Shown in pieces: positions 16,368 to 25,091 of a stretch of 64,000 nt of DNA. The notes under the pieces were generated by a model. It did no database searches, was not told where the DNA came from, and saw nothing but the letters and a program-made list of their open reading frames with translations. Origin of the DNA: JANNNF01 sp040385825 (GTDB lineage: Bacteria > Pseudomonadota > Alphaproteobacteria > Rhodobacterales > Rhodobacteraceae); the NCBI GenBank assembly GCA_040385825.1, contig JAZKGQ010000006.1:496001-560000 (forward strand), given 5' to 3'. Position 1 is the first letter of the stretch, and each line of letters starts with the position of its first letter. The position numbers and the translations under genes are program-made.

Positions 16368-17020
16368 GCCAGCCGCCCCGAGGACAGCCGCACCTGCCCG
16401 CCCAACCGCTGCGCCAGCCGGGGGGAATGCGTCACCATCAGCAACCCTGCCCCGGTCTGCGCCACCAGCCCCAGCATCAGGTCCAGCACCGCGTCACCTG
16501 TGGCCTCGTCCAGATTGCCGGTGGGTTCATCGGCCAGCACCAGTTGCGGGCGCAGCGCCAAGGCCCGCCCGATGGCAACCCGCTGTTGCTGGCCGCCCGA
16601 CAATTGTTCGGGATAGCGCGCCAGCACCGCCCCCAGCCCCAGCCGTTGCGCCAGATCGGCCACCCATGCCGGATCATGCCGTCCCGCCAACCGCGCCTGA
16701 AACGCCAGATTGGCGGCCACGTCCAGCGACGGGATCAGGTTGAATTGCTGAAAGACCACCGCCACCACGCCGCGCCGCATCTGCGCGCGCACCGTGTCTG
16801 TCGCCCTGGCCATATCGGTGCCCGCCACCACGATCGCCCCGGCATCCGGGGTTTCCAGACCGGCCACCAGATGCAGCAGCGTGCTTTTGCCCGACCCGGA
16901 TTCCCCGGTCAGCGCCAGACTTTGCCCCGCGCCAAGGGTCAGCCCGACCCCGTCCAGCACCCGCACCGGCCCTTCGCCGGTCTGAAAGACCTTGGTCACA
17001 CCTGATAGGGTCAGCAGCAT
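16364..17020 (-). CDS. LolD/MacB-type ABC transporter ATPase
   Basis: 218-residue nucleotide-binding subunit. Walker A GESGSGKST near residue 39, signature LSGGQQQRVAIGRAL, and Walker B LVLADEPTGNLDE are all intact. The DEPTGNLD form is typical of the LolD/MacB/FtsE branch, which partners FtsX-type permeases. It is the first gene of the ATPase-permease-AttH operon, and 90 bp separate it from the patatin gene upstream, which is on the same strand. Confidence 0.9.
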   Translation of the reverse strand: MLLTLSGVTKVFQTGEGPVRVLDGVGLTLGAGQSLALTGESGSGKSTLLHLVAGLETPDAGAIVVAGTDMARATDTVRAQMRRGVVAVVFQQFNLIPSLDVAANLAFQARLAGRHDPAWVADLAQRLGLGAVLARYPEQLSGGQQQRVAIGRALALRPQLVLADEPTGNLDEATGDAVLDLMLGLVAQTGAGLLMVTHSPRLAQRLGGQVRLSSGRLA

Positions 17021-17110
17021 CGGGCCTCCGGTCTTTGCCCCAAAGACCTAGCGCCCTTTACCGGCCCGGCCAAGCCGCGCCAGACGTGGCATATGCGCCG
17101 GGCAGGGCGG

Positions 17111-18304
17111 TCAGGTCGGGTCTTCCTGATGCACGTTGTGCACCGACACGCCGTCAGCCTCGGTCGGCATCGCCAGCCAGTCCTTGTGCGTCAGCGTGCG
17201 GCGGGTGTCGTCCAGCCCCGCCTGCCAGTGTTCGCGCATCGAGTTGCCTGAAAACTCGTAATCCAGCGATTGGCCTTCGTAGACCTTCTTCTGATAGACC
17301 ATGTGAATGATGTTGACCTGCGCCACATCCTCCATATCCGCCAGAAACGCCTTGTCAGACGGGGTGCGCAGGTCGGCCGGCACCCGCATCAGCGCGTCGC
17401 GCAGCGCAAGGCGCATGTGGTGCGTGCGGCGGAACGTGTCGGTGTTGTGCCGGGTGCGGCTGGAATACATGATGTCCTTGTGGCGATCCAGCACGGCATT
17501 CATGTCGCGCGGCAACGGACCCCGCGCGTTGAACAGGTCGATCTGAAACACCAGCGTATCCTTGATCGTCTCGCATTCCAGCAGGTATTGCAGCGGAGTG
17601 TTCGACACGATGCCGCCGTCCCAGTAGTGGTCATTCTCGATCTTCACCGGCGCAAAGGCCGGTGGCAGCGCGCCCGAAGCCATGATGTGTTCCGGCCCCA
17701 GCCGTTCCAGCGCGGAATCGAAATACCGGAAATTGCCGGTTTCCACGTTCACCGCCCCCACGCTCAGCCGATGGTCGGTGTCATTCAGCAGATCCCAGTC
17801 GACCAGCCGGTTCAGCGTGTCGCGCAGATCGGACGTGTCGTAAAAGCTGGTGGCAGTACTGGCGCCGCTGGCGGCAAACCACGGGTTCACCTGATGCGGT
17901 CTGAAAAACCCCGGCAGACCATATTGCATGGTCATCATGGAACTGACCGCATTGCGCCATTTGCGGAACTGGTCGCCTTCGGGGGCAAAGGACCAGACCT
18001 TGCGTCCTGACAGGGTTTCCCAGAAATCATGCAACCGGTCCAGCCGGTTGCCCGGATGGTTGCCCGCCATGATCGCCCCGTTGATCGCCCCGATCGACAC
18101 GCCCGAAAACCAGCGTGGCGCGATGTTGGCTTCGCACAGGGCCTCGAACACGCCGCCCTGATAGGCCCCCAGGGCCCCGCCGCCCTGCAAGACCAGCGCG
18201 ATCAGATCATACCCGCCGATCTGCTGCGCCTGTGCTGCGCCCAAAGGGCTGGCCGCGCTGCTGCGGCGGGCAGTATCGGCGATCACCTTGTCCAGGATAG
18301 TCAT
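17111..18304 (-). CDS. Patatin-like phospholipase
   Basis: 397-residue serine hydrolase of the patatin family. The oxyanion loop GGGALGAY is at 41-48, the nucleophile elbow GVSIG has Ser70, and the catalytic Asp is in WDGGIVSNTP near residue 215. The C-terminal third (RTRHNTDTFRRTHH and beyond) matches the DUF3734 extension found in bacterial patatins linked to lipid or polyhydroxybutyrate metabolism. No signal peptide is evident. Of two in-frame ATGs (18310 and 18304) I take the second, as GAGG lies 6 nt before it. It could be co-expressed with the transporter genes below it. Confidence 0.88.
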   Translation of the reverse strand: MTILDKVIADTARRSSAASPLGAAQAQQIGGYDLIALVLQGGGALGAYQGGVFEALCEANIAPRWFSGVSIGAINGAIMAGNHPGNRLDRLHDFWETLSGRKVWSFAPEGDQFRKWRNAVSSMMTMQYGLPGFFRPHQVNPWFAASGASTATSFYDTSDLRDTLNRLVDWDLLNDTDHRLSVGAVNVETGNFRYFDSALERLGPEHIMASGALPPAFAPVKIENDHYWDGGIVSNTPLQYLLECETIKDTLVFQIDLFNARGPLPRDMNAVLDRHKDIMYSSRTRHNTDTFRRTHHMRLALRDALMRVPADLRTPSDKAFLADMEDVAQVNIIHMVYQKKVYEGQSLDYEFSGNSMREHWQAGLDDTRRTLTHKDWLAMPTEADGVSVHNVHQEDPT

Positions 18305-18695
18305 GCGCATCCTCTTTCGTTTTCAAGGTCAGACCGGCCAGAAATCGCGGTCTTCCACCACCCACGTCCTGCACCGCCGCATCGTATAGGCAAATCCATG
18401 CCGACGCAGGGCCTGATTGGCAGGCACAATCGGCAGTCACTGGCGCCCGTCACGGCGAAATCGCCCGGATCACTGCGCACAGCCTTGCAAATCCGGGCCG
18501 CGCCATCAACCTTGCAGAATGACCCTGACCAGAAAATCCGGCACAGGGGCTGCTGCCGGGATCACGGTCCCGATACGGGTTTGCAGGTGGTGAAATCAGG
18601 CGACAGGCGCGCGTCCCCCACAGGTTCCGTGACTTGGGCGGTGGCGTGTCGTATAAGGCCTCATGCGCTGGCCGCAGCACGGGAAAGATATTGAT
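18305..18695. other. 391-bp intergenic region, no gene seen
   Basis: Divergent region between the patatin gene and dnaQ. Short open frames on both strands lack ribosome binding sites and family motifs. A TATAAG hexamer at about 18650 may belong to the dnaQ promoter, but no well-spaced -35 element was found. Confidence 0.5.
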
Positions 18696-19406
18696 ATGGT
18701 TGATAAAACGCGGCTTTCAGCCAATCGCGAAGTGGTGCTGGATACCGAAACCACCGGTTTTGAACCGTCTGAGGGCCACCGCATCGTCGAAATCGGCGCG
18801 GTCGAGCTGATCAACCAACTGCCAACCGGGCGCACCTATCACCAGTATATCAACCCCGAACGGTCCATGCCGAAAGAAGCGTTCGAGGTGCATGGGCTGG
18901 GCGATGAGTTCCTACGCGACAAACCCCTGTTCAAGGCCATTGGCGCGGCATTTCTGGATTTCATCGGCGATGCGCAACTGGTGATCCACAATGCCGCCTT
19001 CGACATGAAATTCCTGAACTTTGAATTGCAGCGCGCCAACCTGCCCGGCATTCCCAACGACCGCGCCACCGATACCCTGCTGATCGCGCGCAAGAAATTT
19101 CCCGGCTCGCCGGCATCGCTTGATGCGCTGTGCCGCCGGTTTGGTGTCGACAACTCGGCCCGCGAAAAGCATGGCGCGCTGTTGGACAGCGAAATTCTGG
19201 CCGAGGTCTATCTGGAGCTGATCGGCGGGCGGCAGCCAGATTTTGCGCTGTCGGCCAACCAGTCCAGCAAGGGGGCCACCACTGAATGGCGCGCCCGTCC
19301 AAGGCCTCAGGCCTTGCCGCCCCGCATCACGGCAGAAGAAGCCGCAGCCCACGCGACCTTTGTCGAAAAGCTGGGTGACGCCGCCATCTGGAAGGCCCGG
19401 ACATAG
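18696..19406 (+). CDS. dnaQ: DNA polymerase III epsilon subunit (proofreading exonuclease)
   Basis: 236-residue 3'-5' exonuclease of the DEDDh class. ExoI is LDTETTGFEP (Asp16, Glu18), ExoII is HNAAFDMKFLN (Asp103), and ExoIII is HGALLDSE (His159, Asp164); all metal ligands are present. In the replisome it proofreads for the alpha polymerase. I take the ATG at 18696, about 10 residues before the conserved block; an earlier in-frame ATG at 18663 adds 11 residues without homology. It converges with secB over a bidirectional terminator. Confidence 0.95.
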   Translation: MVDKTRLSANREVVLDTETTGFEPSEGHRIVEIGAVELINQLPTGRTYHQYINPERSMPKEAFEVHGLGDEFLRDKPLFKAIGAAFLDFIGDAQLVIHNAAFDMKFLNFELQRANLPGIPNDRATDTLLIARKKFPGSPASLDALCRRFGVDNSAREKHGALLDSEILAEVYLELIGGRQPDFALSANQSSKGATTEWRARPRPQALPPRITAEEAAAHATFVEKLGDAAIWKART

Positions 19407-19444
19407 AAAAACCGGCCCCGCAGGACCGGCCTTTCAGGTTTTTC
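19406..19444. terminator. Likely bidirectional terminator between dnaQ and secB
   Basis: GAAAAACC at 19406-19413 and GGTTTTTC at 19437-19444 are exact inverted repeats around a GC-rich core with CCGG repeats. A and T runs on the two sides suit termination of both convergent genes. Confidence 0.55.
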
Positions 19445-19451
19445 AGCAGGC

Positions 19452-19940
19452 TCAGTTGACCGCAGCCGGGGTCTGTGCGGCTGCGCGGCGCGCGATTTCC
19501 TGCCGGTAGAGGGCCAGAAAATCCACCGTGTCGATGTTCAGGGGCGGAAAACCCCCGTCGCGGGTGACATCCGAAATGATCCGGCGGCAGAACGGGAACA
19601 GCAGGCGCGGGCATTCGATCAGCAGGAAAGGATGCAACTGGTCTTCCGGTACGCCTTCCACATGGAACACGCCGCCGTAATCCAGCTCCATCAGAAACAG
19701 CGTGTCGCCGTTCGCCTTGTTCTTCGACGTGACCTTGTACTTCGTGATCACGTCATACTGATGATCGCCCGCCCGCTTGCGCGCATCGAGGCTGACCGCG
19801 ACCTGAATGTCGGGCTGCACTTCCCCGCCGGTCAGACCCTTCTGGGCGACCAGATTTTCAAACGACATGTCGCGCACGAATTGCGCCAGAACGCTCATCC
19901 GCATTTGCGGCGCTGCGGCGCCATTGTCTTCCTCGGCCAT
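19452..19940 (-). CDS. secB: Protein-export chaperone SecB
   Basis: 162-residue cytosolic chaperone that keeps secretory preproteins unfolded and hands them to SecA. MSFENLVAQKG and the KYKVTSKNKANGDTLFLMELDYGGVF region are characteristic, as is HPFLLIECPRLLFPF and the VTRDGGFPPLNI loop that contacts SecA. Start at ATG 19940 with GGAG at proper distance. Convergent with dnaQ, an arrangement common near alphaproteobacterial origins. Confidence 0.96.
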   Translation of the reverse strand: MAEEDNGAAAPQMRMSVLAQFVRDMSFENLVAQKGLTGGEVQPDIQVAVSLDARKRAGDHQYDVITKYKVTSKNKANGDTLFLMELDYGGVFHVEGVPEDQLHPFLLIECPRLLFPFCRRIISDVTRDGGFPPLNIDTVDFLALYRQEIARRAAAQTPAAVN

Positions 19941-19998
19941 CCCTGAACTCCTCGTTTTTCACCTGTTGCGCGGGTGATAACAGGTCAATCGCCGCCCC

Positions 19999-20484
19999 TC
20001 AATGGCGCGTCCACCCAGATTTTCCACGCGTCGGGGGCTGGGCGGCTTCATCCTCGCCGACTTCGTGAAATTCCGCGTCGATAAAGCCGGGGTCGGGACG
20101 ATGGGCTTCACGGTAGGGCGCCTGGCCCCCCATGCCGCGCACCTGCACCCGGCTGGCAAGCAGCGCAATCACCCCGGCCCGCACCGGAGGAACCAGCAGC
20201 AACAGACCCAGTGCGTCGGTCAGAAACCCCGGCAGGATCAGCAATATCCCTGCCACCAGCAGCAGCACCCGCTGAATCAGCGGCGACAGCGGATCAACCG
20301 ACCGCAGCCCTTGCCGCAGTTCCGCAGCCCCCTGCATGCCCTGCCAGCGCAGGATCTGCACCCCCGCGATCCCTGACAAGATCACCCAGGCCAGCGTGGC
20401 CCACAGGCCGATCGCCCCGCCCACAACCACAAACAGCCCAATTTCAATCAGCGGAACCGCCAATATCGCCACCAAAAGCCACAT
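19999..20484 (-). CDS. fxsA: FxsA family membrane protein
   Basis: 161-residue inner-membrane protein. Two or three hydrophobic segments cover residues 1-40 and 75-115 (MWLLVAILAVPLIEIGLF; VLLLVAGILLILPGFLTDAL). The PGFLTD motif is the hallmark of FxsA, named for suppression of F-plasmid exclusion of phage T7 when overexpressed; its cellular role is unclear. AGGAGG sits 7 nt before the ATG at 20484. An open frame extends far upstream through other genes and is not real. Divergent from the Tim44-domain gene. Confidence 0.88.
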   Translation of the reverse strand: MWLLVAILAVPLIEIGLFVVVGGAIGLWATLAWVILSGIAGVQILRWQGMQGAAELRQGLRSVDPLSPLIQRVLLLVAGILLILPGFLTDALGLLLLVPPVRAGVIALLASRVQVRGMGGQAPYREAHRPDPGFIDAEFHEVGEDEAAQPPTRGKSGWTRH

Positions 20485-20616
20485 CTTTTCCCTCCTGCAG
20501 GCTGCTCCTGCGGGTTCGTGAAGCCGGGGCGGTAGACACTTGCCGACCCAACACCTACATAAGGCGCAGATCATGCAACACCAAGTCATCACCGCACCAA
20601 TCCTCGGGGTTTCAGA

Positions 20617-21273
20617 ATGAGTTCGTCCATCCTTCAATTGCTCGTACTGGCCGGGATCGCTGTGTTCCTGATCCTGAAGCTGCGGTCGGTGCTGGGCACG
20701 CGCGACGGGTTTGAAAAACCCCCCGTCCCGCTGGAGGATGTCCGCCCCCGCGCCCGCAACTTTGAAGTGATCGAAGGCGGCCCGGACCGCGACATCACCG
20801 ACCATGTGGCCGACGGGTCCGATGCGGCCAAGGCGCTGTCGGCGATGAAGGCGGCCGAGCCGGGCTTTTCGGTCAGCACCTTTCTGCAAGGCGCGCGTGG
20901 CGCCTATGAAATGATCCTGATGGCGTTTGAAAAGGGCGATCTGGACAGCATCCGCCCCTTCCTGTCGGATGAGGTGGAGGCCACCTTTGGCGCGGCGATT
21001 GCGGCGCGCGAAAATCAGGGCCTGACGATTGAGGCCACCTTCATCGGCATGAAGGAACTGGTTCTGCACGACGCGACCTATGACCGCGACAGCAAGCTGG
21101 GCGAGATTTCGGTGCGTTTTGTTGGCGAAACCACCTCTGTTGTGCGCAACAAGGCCGGCGAGGTGATCGAGGGCAGCCCGACCGAGATCAAGCGCCAGCG
21201 CGATGTCTGGACCTTTGCCCGCCGCATGGGGGTCGATGATCCCAACTGGCAGCTTGTGGGCACCGGCGACTGA
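20617..21273 (+). CDS. Tim44-domain inner-membrane protein (TimA-like)
   Basis: 218-residue protein with one N-terminal transmembrane helix (about 5-22), a linker, and a C-terminal Tim44/TimA domain (about 75-215). Mitochondrial Tim44 tethers Hsp70 to the import channel; alphaproteobacterial homologues are attached to the inner membrane and their function is not settled. The WTFARRMGVDDPNWQLVGTG ending is typical. It is the first gene of a likely operon with mltA (12-bp gap) and the Smr gene. Confidence 0.87.
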   Translation: MSSSILQLLVLAGIAVFLILKLRSVLGTRDGFEKPPVPLEDVRPRARNFEVIEGGPDRDITDHVADGSDAAKALSAMKAAEPGFSVSTFLQGARGAYEMILMAFEKGDLDSIRPFLSDEVEATFGAAIAARENQGLTIEATFIGMKELVLHDATYDRDSKLGEISVRFVGETTSVVRNKAGEVIEGSPTEIKRQRDVWTFARRMGVDDPNWQLVGTGD

Positions 21274-21285
21274 TCCGGGGGCCTG

Positions 21286-22308
21286 ATGCGTGCCGTGCTT
21301 CGCGCTCTTCTGGTCTGTGTTGCGATGACGGCCACCCCTGCCGCCGCCCAACTGCTGACGTTCGAGGAACTGGACGGCTGGTACGAGGACCGGCAGTCCG
21401 AAGGGTTGACGGCGTTTCTTGCCACCTGCGATCTTCTGGATGCCCCCGACTGGCGGCCATTGTGCAAGCTGGCCCGCGATGTGCCGCTGGATGACGCCTC
21501 GGCGCGCAGTTTCTTTGAACTGTTCTTCAAGCCGGTGCTGATCGGCGCACCGCCTGCGCTGTTCACCGGATACTATGAACCCGAACTGCCCGGCTCCCCG
21601 GTTCGCACGCCGCGCTTTGCCTACCCCATTTACCGCAAGCCGCCCGAGCTGACCGAAGGGCAGGTCTGGCAGCCAAGGTCGGTGATCGAGGCCGGGCTGT
21701 TGCGGGGTCGCGGGCTGGAGATTGCCTGGCTGGATGATCCGGTCGAGGTGTATTTCCTGCAAATTCAAGGCTCTGGCCGCATCCGCATGCCCAACGGCAC
21801 CGTGATGCGGGTGGGGTATGGCGGCAAGAACGGCCAGCCTTACCGCTCGGTGGGTCAGGAAATGGTACGGCGCGGCACCCATACGCTGGATCAGGTGTCG
21901 GCGCAGGAAATCCGGGCCTGGGTCAAACGCAACGGCGCGGCGGGGCTGGCGATGCTGAACCACAACCCGTCCTATGTGTTCTTCCGCAAGCTGGACGATC
22001 TGCCCGCCGATCTTGGCCCGATCGGGGCGATGGGCCGGTCGATCACCACGCTGCGCTCTGCCGCGATCGACCCCGATTTTGTGCCGTTGGGCGCGCCGCT
22101 CTGGATCGAAAAGGACGGCACCGCCCCGATGCGCCGCCTGATGATCGCGCAGGATACGGGCGGGGCGATCAAGGGCGCGCAGCGGGCAGACATCTTCTTT
22201 GGCACCGGCAATGCGGCGGGCGATGCGGCGGGCACGGTCAAGGATGGCGGGCGGCTGATCCAGTTGCTGCCCATCGACCGCGCCTATGCCATGCTGCCCG
22301 AAGGCTGA
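21286..22308 (+). CDS. mltA: Membrane-bound lytic murein transglycosylase A
   Basis: 340-residue secreted enzyme that cleaves the MurNAc-GlcNAc bond with formation of 1,6-anhydro-MurNAc. A signal peptide (about 1-21, ending AAA) is seen. The MltA domain has FTGYYEPELPGS and YFLQIQGSGRIRMPNG; the C-terminal 3D domain has AQDTGGAIKG and RADIFFGTG, containing the catalytic Asp. No lipobox Cys follows the signal peptide, so it may be periplasmic rather than lipid-anchored. Confidence 0.93.
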   Translation: MRAVLRALLVCVAMTATPAAAQLLTFEELDGWYEDRQSEGLTAFLATCDLLDAPDWRPLCKLARDVPLDDASARSFFELFFKPVLIGAPPALFTGYYEPELPGSPVRTPRFAYPIYRKPPELTEGQVWQPRSVIEAGLLRGRGLEIAWLDDPVEVYFLQIQGSGRIRMPNGTVMRVGYGGKNGQPYRSVGQEMVRRGTHTLDQVSAQEIRAWVKRNGAAGLAMLNHNPSYVFFRKLDDLPADLGPIGAMGRSITTLRSAAIDPDFVPLGAPLWIEKDGTAPMRRLMIAQDTGGAIKGAQRADIFFGTGNAAGDAAGTVKDGGRLIQLLPIDRAYAMLPEG

Positions 22309-22311
22309 CCC

Positions 22312-22899
22312 ATGGCCCGCCGCCGTTCCCTGCGCCCCGAGGAGGAGGAGATCTGGCATGCCGTCGCCCGGACGGCGCGGCCGCTGCACGCCAAGCATGC
22401 GCAGCCGCTTGCCGCCCCCATCCCGCCGCGCGCCGACCCCGCACCCGTGGCCCCGCCACACCCGCGCCTGCCGTTCTTTTCGCTGGGCGAAAAGGTCCGC
22501 GCCAAGCCCGCGCATAACCTTGCCCCCAGCCTGAAGGCCGCGCTGTCTGACGCCCCGTTGCGGATGGATGCCAAGACCCATGGCAAGATGACCCGTGGCA
22601 AACTGGCCCCCGAAGCCCGCATCGACCTGCACGGCCTGACCCTGGCCGAGGCCCACCCCGACCTGATCCGCTTTATCCTGAACGCGCAAAGCGCCGGGTT
22701 GCGGCTGGTGCTGGTGATCACCGGCAAGGGCAAACGTGGCGACGACCATGGCCCGATCCCGCAACGCATGGGCGCGCTGCGCCATCAGGTGCCGCAATGG
22801 CTGCGCATGACGCCGATGGGGCAGGCGGTGCTGCAAGTGACCGAGGCCCACCTGAAACACGGCGGGTCTGGCGCTTATTACGTCTACCTGCGGCGTTAA
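22312..22899 (+). CDS. Smr domain protein
   Basis: 195-residue protein with a charged, Pro-rich N-terminal half and a C-terminal Smr (small MutS-related) domain. IDLHGLTLAEAH (about 104-115) and VLVITGKGK are the two signature motifs. Smr domains nick DNA or RNA; stand-alone ones act in RNA cleavage or ribosome rescue in some bacteria, but the role here is unknown. It starts 3 bp after mltA, and its end overlaps the convergent hydrolase gene by 4 bp. Confidence 0.88.
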   Translation: MARRRSLRPEEEEIWHAVARTARPLHAKHAQPLAAPIPPRADPAPVAPPHPRLPFFSLGEKVRAKPAHNLAPSLKAALSDAPLRMDAKTHGKMTRGKLAPEARIDLHGLTLAEAHPDLIRFILNAQSAGLRLVLVITGKGKRGDDHGPIPQRMGALRHQVPQWLRMTPMGQAVLQVTEAHLKHGGSGAYYVYLRR

Positions 22900-24002
22900 C
22901 GCCCCAGCTCGCGCCCGATTTGCACCACGGGCGACAGGACCACCCGCGTTGCCGTCTGCACCGACAGCACGGTGCCGGAAATCAGGTCGGTCTTTGCCGC
23001 GCGGTCGTTGTCAAACGCCTGACCCACCGAAGCAATGCCGCCAACCACGCTGATCAGCGTCTTTGAATCGCCCAGCACGAAATGCCCGGCCCCTTCGGTG
23101 AACGAGGTGATGTCCAGCAGGGTCACATCCAGATCGGCCACGCGGGTCAGATCGGTCAGCGTGCCAAGCCGTTCCTTCTGCCCCGTCATCAGCCCTGCCA
23201 GTTTCAGCATCCTGTCCTTGCCTGACCCGAAAATCAGGAAAGGCTGTGGCAGCTTGCCAATCGCCTTGGCCTGCGTGCGGAACACTTCGACATCAATATC
23301 CGGCGAGATCAGTACCACGCCCGAAATCTTGTTCATCGTGGCGCTGTCGCCGCGAATGGCGATCTGGCGCAAAGCCTCCATCGTCAGCAGCGACCCCATC
23401 GAATGCGCGACCAGCGTGATCCGCCGCGCCCCCGCACGGGACACCTGATCAATCAGCGCTTCCAGCCCGTCGCGGGCAAACAGGATCGAATCGCGATCAT
23501 AGACATAGCCCAACGGTTCAGCCGCCGAGGGCCAGCTGTAGTGCACCACCGCCCCCGGCATTTCCAGATCATGCGCCAGTTGCGCAATCCGGTACAGGCC
23601 TTCGGAAAACGTGTTGTTGTAGCCATGCACAAAGATCACCGCATCGCCGCCCGATGGGCGCATCGCGGGGCCAAGGTCGGCGCGAAACGCCTCATTGGTC
23701 TGATAGCGGACCTCGCTGGTGGTCAAAAAGTCGACGCGCGGGTCGGGCGTGGCGCCACGGCGCGGCCATTTGATCGACCCAAGCTCGCGCTCGGGGGGAA
23801 TGGAAATGTCATAGCGGCCCAGAAACGTGGTTTCAGACCGCTTGGACCCGAATTGCCCGGTGTCATCATAAGCCCGCGTCGTGCCGATAAAGACCGATTC
23901 CACCTCCCCCACCGCGCCCGCATCCGGGACAACGGTCACCTGGCCGCGCGGGCTGCAGGCCAGAACGAAGGTCAGACACAGCAGAGACAGGTATCGGATC
24001 AC
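22896..24002 (-). CDS. Alpha/beta-hydrolase lipoprotein (DUF900 family)
   Basis: 368-residue putative lipoprotein; the signal peptide ends LTFVLAC, with Cys16 as the lipid attachment residue. The hydrolase core shows VIFVHGYNNTF and the nucleophile elbow VAHSMGS (Ser near residue 197), as in DUF900 esterases. Substrate is unknown. 189 bp divide it from the divergent aminotransferase gene. Confidence 0.85.
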   Translation of the reverse strand: MIRYLSLLCLTFVLACSPRGQVTVVPDAGAVGEVESVFIGTTRAYDDTGQFGSKRSETTFLGRYDISIPPERELGSIKWPRRGATPDPRVDFLTTSEVRYQTNEAFRADLGPAMRPSGGDAVIFVHGYNNTFSEGLYRIAQLAHDLEMPGAVVHYSWPSAAEPLGYVYDRDSILFARDGLEALIDQVSRAGARRITLVAHSMGSLLTMEALRQIAIRGDSATMNKISGVVLISPDIDVEVFRTQAKAIGKLPQPFLIFGSGKDRMLKLAGLMTGQKERLGTLTDLTRVADLDVTLLDITSFTEGAGHFVLGDSKTLISVVGGIASVGQAFDNDRAAKTDLISGTVLSVQTATRVVLSPVVQIGRELGR

Positions 24003-24191
24003 GGCGCTATCCCTGAGGCAGAAGACGCCAAGACATGTGCCTTTGCAACCTGCCGGTCAAGCGCCGCGTCGCCCTTTGCGCCGCCTCACCGCAGTTTCCC
24101 GCGCATCCGGCCCATTCTTTTGCACGCAGCGGTGATCCGCCTCTTGGCCTTGCCATGAGCAACACATACCCTGTACCAAAAAGGGGGCCAA

Positions 24192-25091
24192 ATGACCGAC
24201 CACGTTTCCACCCATCAGGCCGAGGATGACGCCCGCAACGAACAGATCCTGCTCTGGGTCAATGGCCACATCGTGCCCAAGGCGCAGGCGATGGTGTCGG
24301 TCTATGATTCCGGCTTCATGATGGGGGATGGCGTCTGGGAAGGCATCCGCCTGTACAACGGCCGCTGGTCCTTTCTGGAGGAACACATCGACCGTCTGTT
24401 CGAGGCGGCCCGCGCCATCGACCTTGATCTGGCCCGCAGCCGCGACCAGATCATTCAGGCGGTGCTGGACACGCAGGCCGCCAATGGCATGACCAATGAT
24501 GCCCACGCCCGCCTGATGGTGACGCGCGGCATCAAGACCCGGCCATTCCAGCACCCCAAACTGGCGCAGCAAGGCCCGACCATGGTGATCATCATGGAAC
24601 ACAGCCGCCAGAAACTGCCCCGCCCGATCACCCTTGCCACCGTCCCGCACCTGCGCGGGCTGCCGATGACCCAAGACCCCAAGCTGAACTCGCACAGCAA
24701 GCTGAACTGCATCCTCGCCTGCATCGCCGCCGAAAAGGCCGGCGCGGACGAGGCGCTGATGCTGGACATCCACGGCTTTGTGAACACCACCAACGCCTGC
24801 AATTTCTTCATCGTCAGAAAGGGCGCGGTCTGGACCAGCACGGGCGATTACTGCATGAACGGCATCACCCGGCAAAAAGTGATCGACCTGTGCCGCGCCA
24901 ATGGCATCCCGGTGCAGGAGCGCAATTTCAGCCTGGTTGACACCTATGGCGCGGACGAAGCCTTTCTGACCGGCACTTTCGGCGCGCAAACCCCGGTGGG
25001 GGTCATCGACGGGCGGCAGATCGGCACCGGGCAAATGGGGCCGATGACCGAACGGTTGCGCGGGTTGTACAAGACATTGGTGGGCGCATGA
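24192..25091 (+). CDS. PLP class IV aminotransferase (branched-chain/D-amino acid type)
   Basis: 299-residue fold-type IV PLP enzyme. DSGFMMGDGVWEGIRLY (about 39-55) is the usual N-terminal signature, the PLP lysine is in SHSKLNCILA, and GFVNTTNACNFF is the cofactor phosphate region. Family members include IlvE, D-amino acid aminotransferase and aminodeoxychorismate lyase; this one resembles IlvE-like proteins of unassigned substrate. Its stop overlaps the next gene (ATGA), suggesting a two-gene operon with a sulfotransferase-like protein. Confidence 0.83.
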   Translation: MTDHVSTHQAEDDARNEQILLWVNGHIVPKAQAMVSVYDSGFMMGDGVWEGIRLYNGRWSFLEEHIDRLFEAARAIDLDLARSRDQIIQAVLDTQAANGMTNDAHARLMVTRGIKTRPFQHPKLAQQGPTMVIIMEHSRQKLPRPITLATVPHLRGLPMTQDPKLNSHSKLNCILACIAAEKAGADEALMLDIHGFVNTTNACNFFIVRKGAVWTSTGDYCMNGITRQKVIDLCRANGIPVQERNFSLVDTYGADEAFLTGTFGAQTPVGVIDGRQIGTGQMGPMTERLRGLYKTLVGA

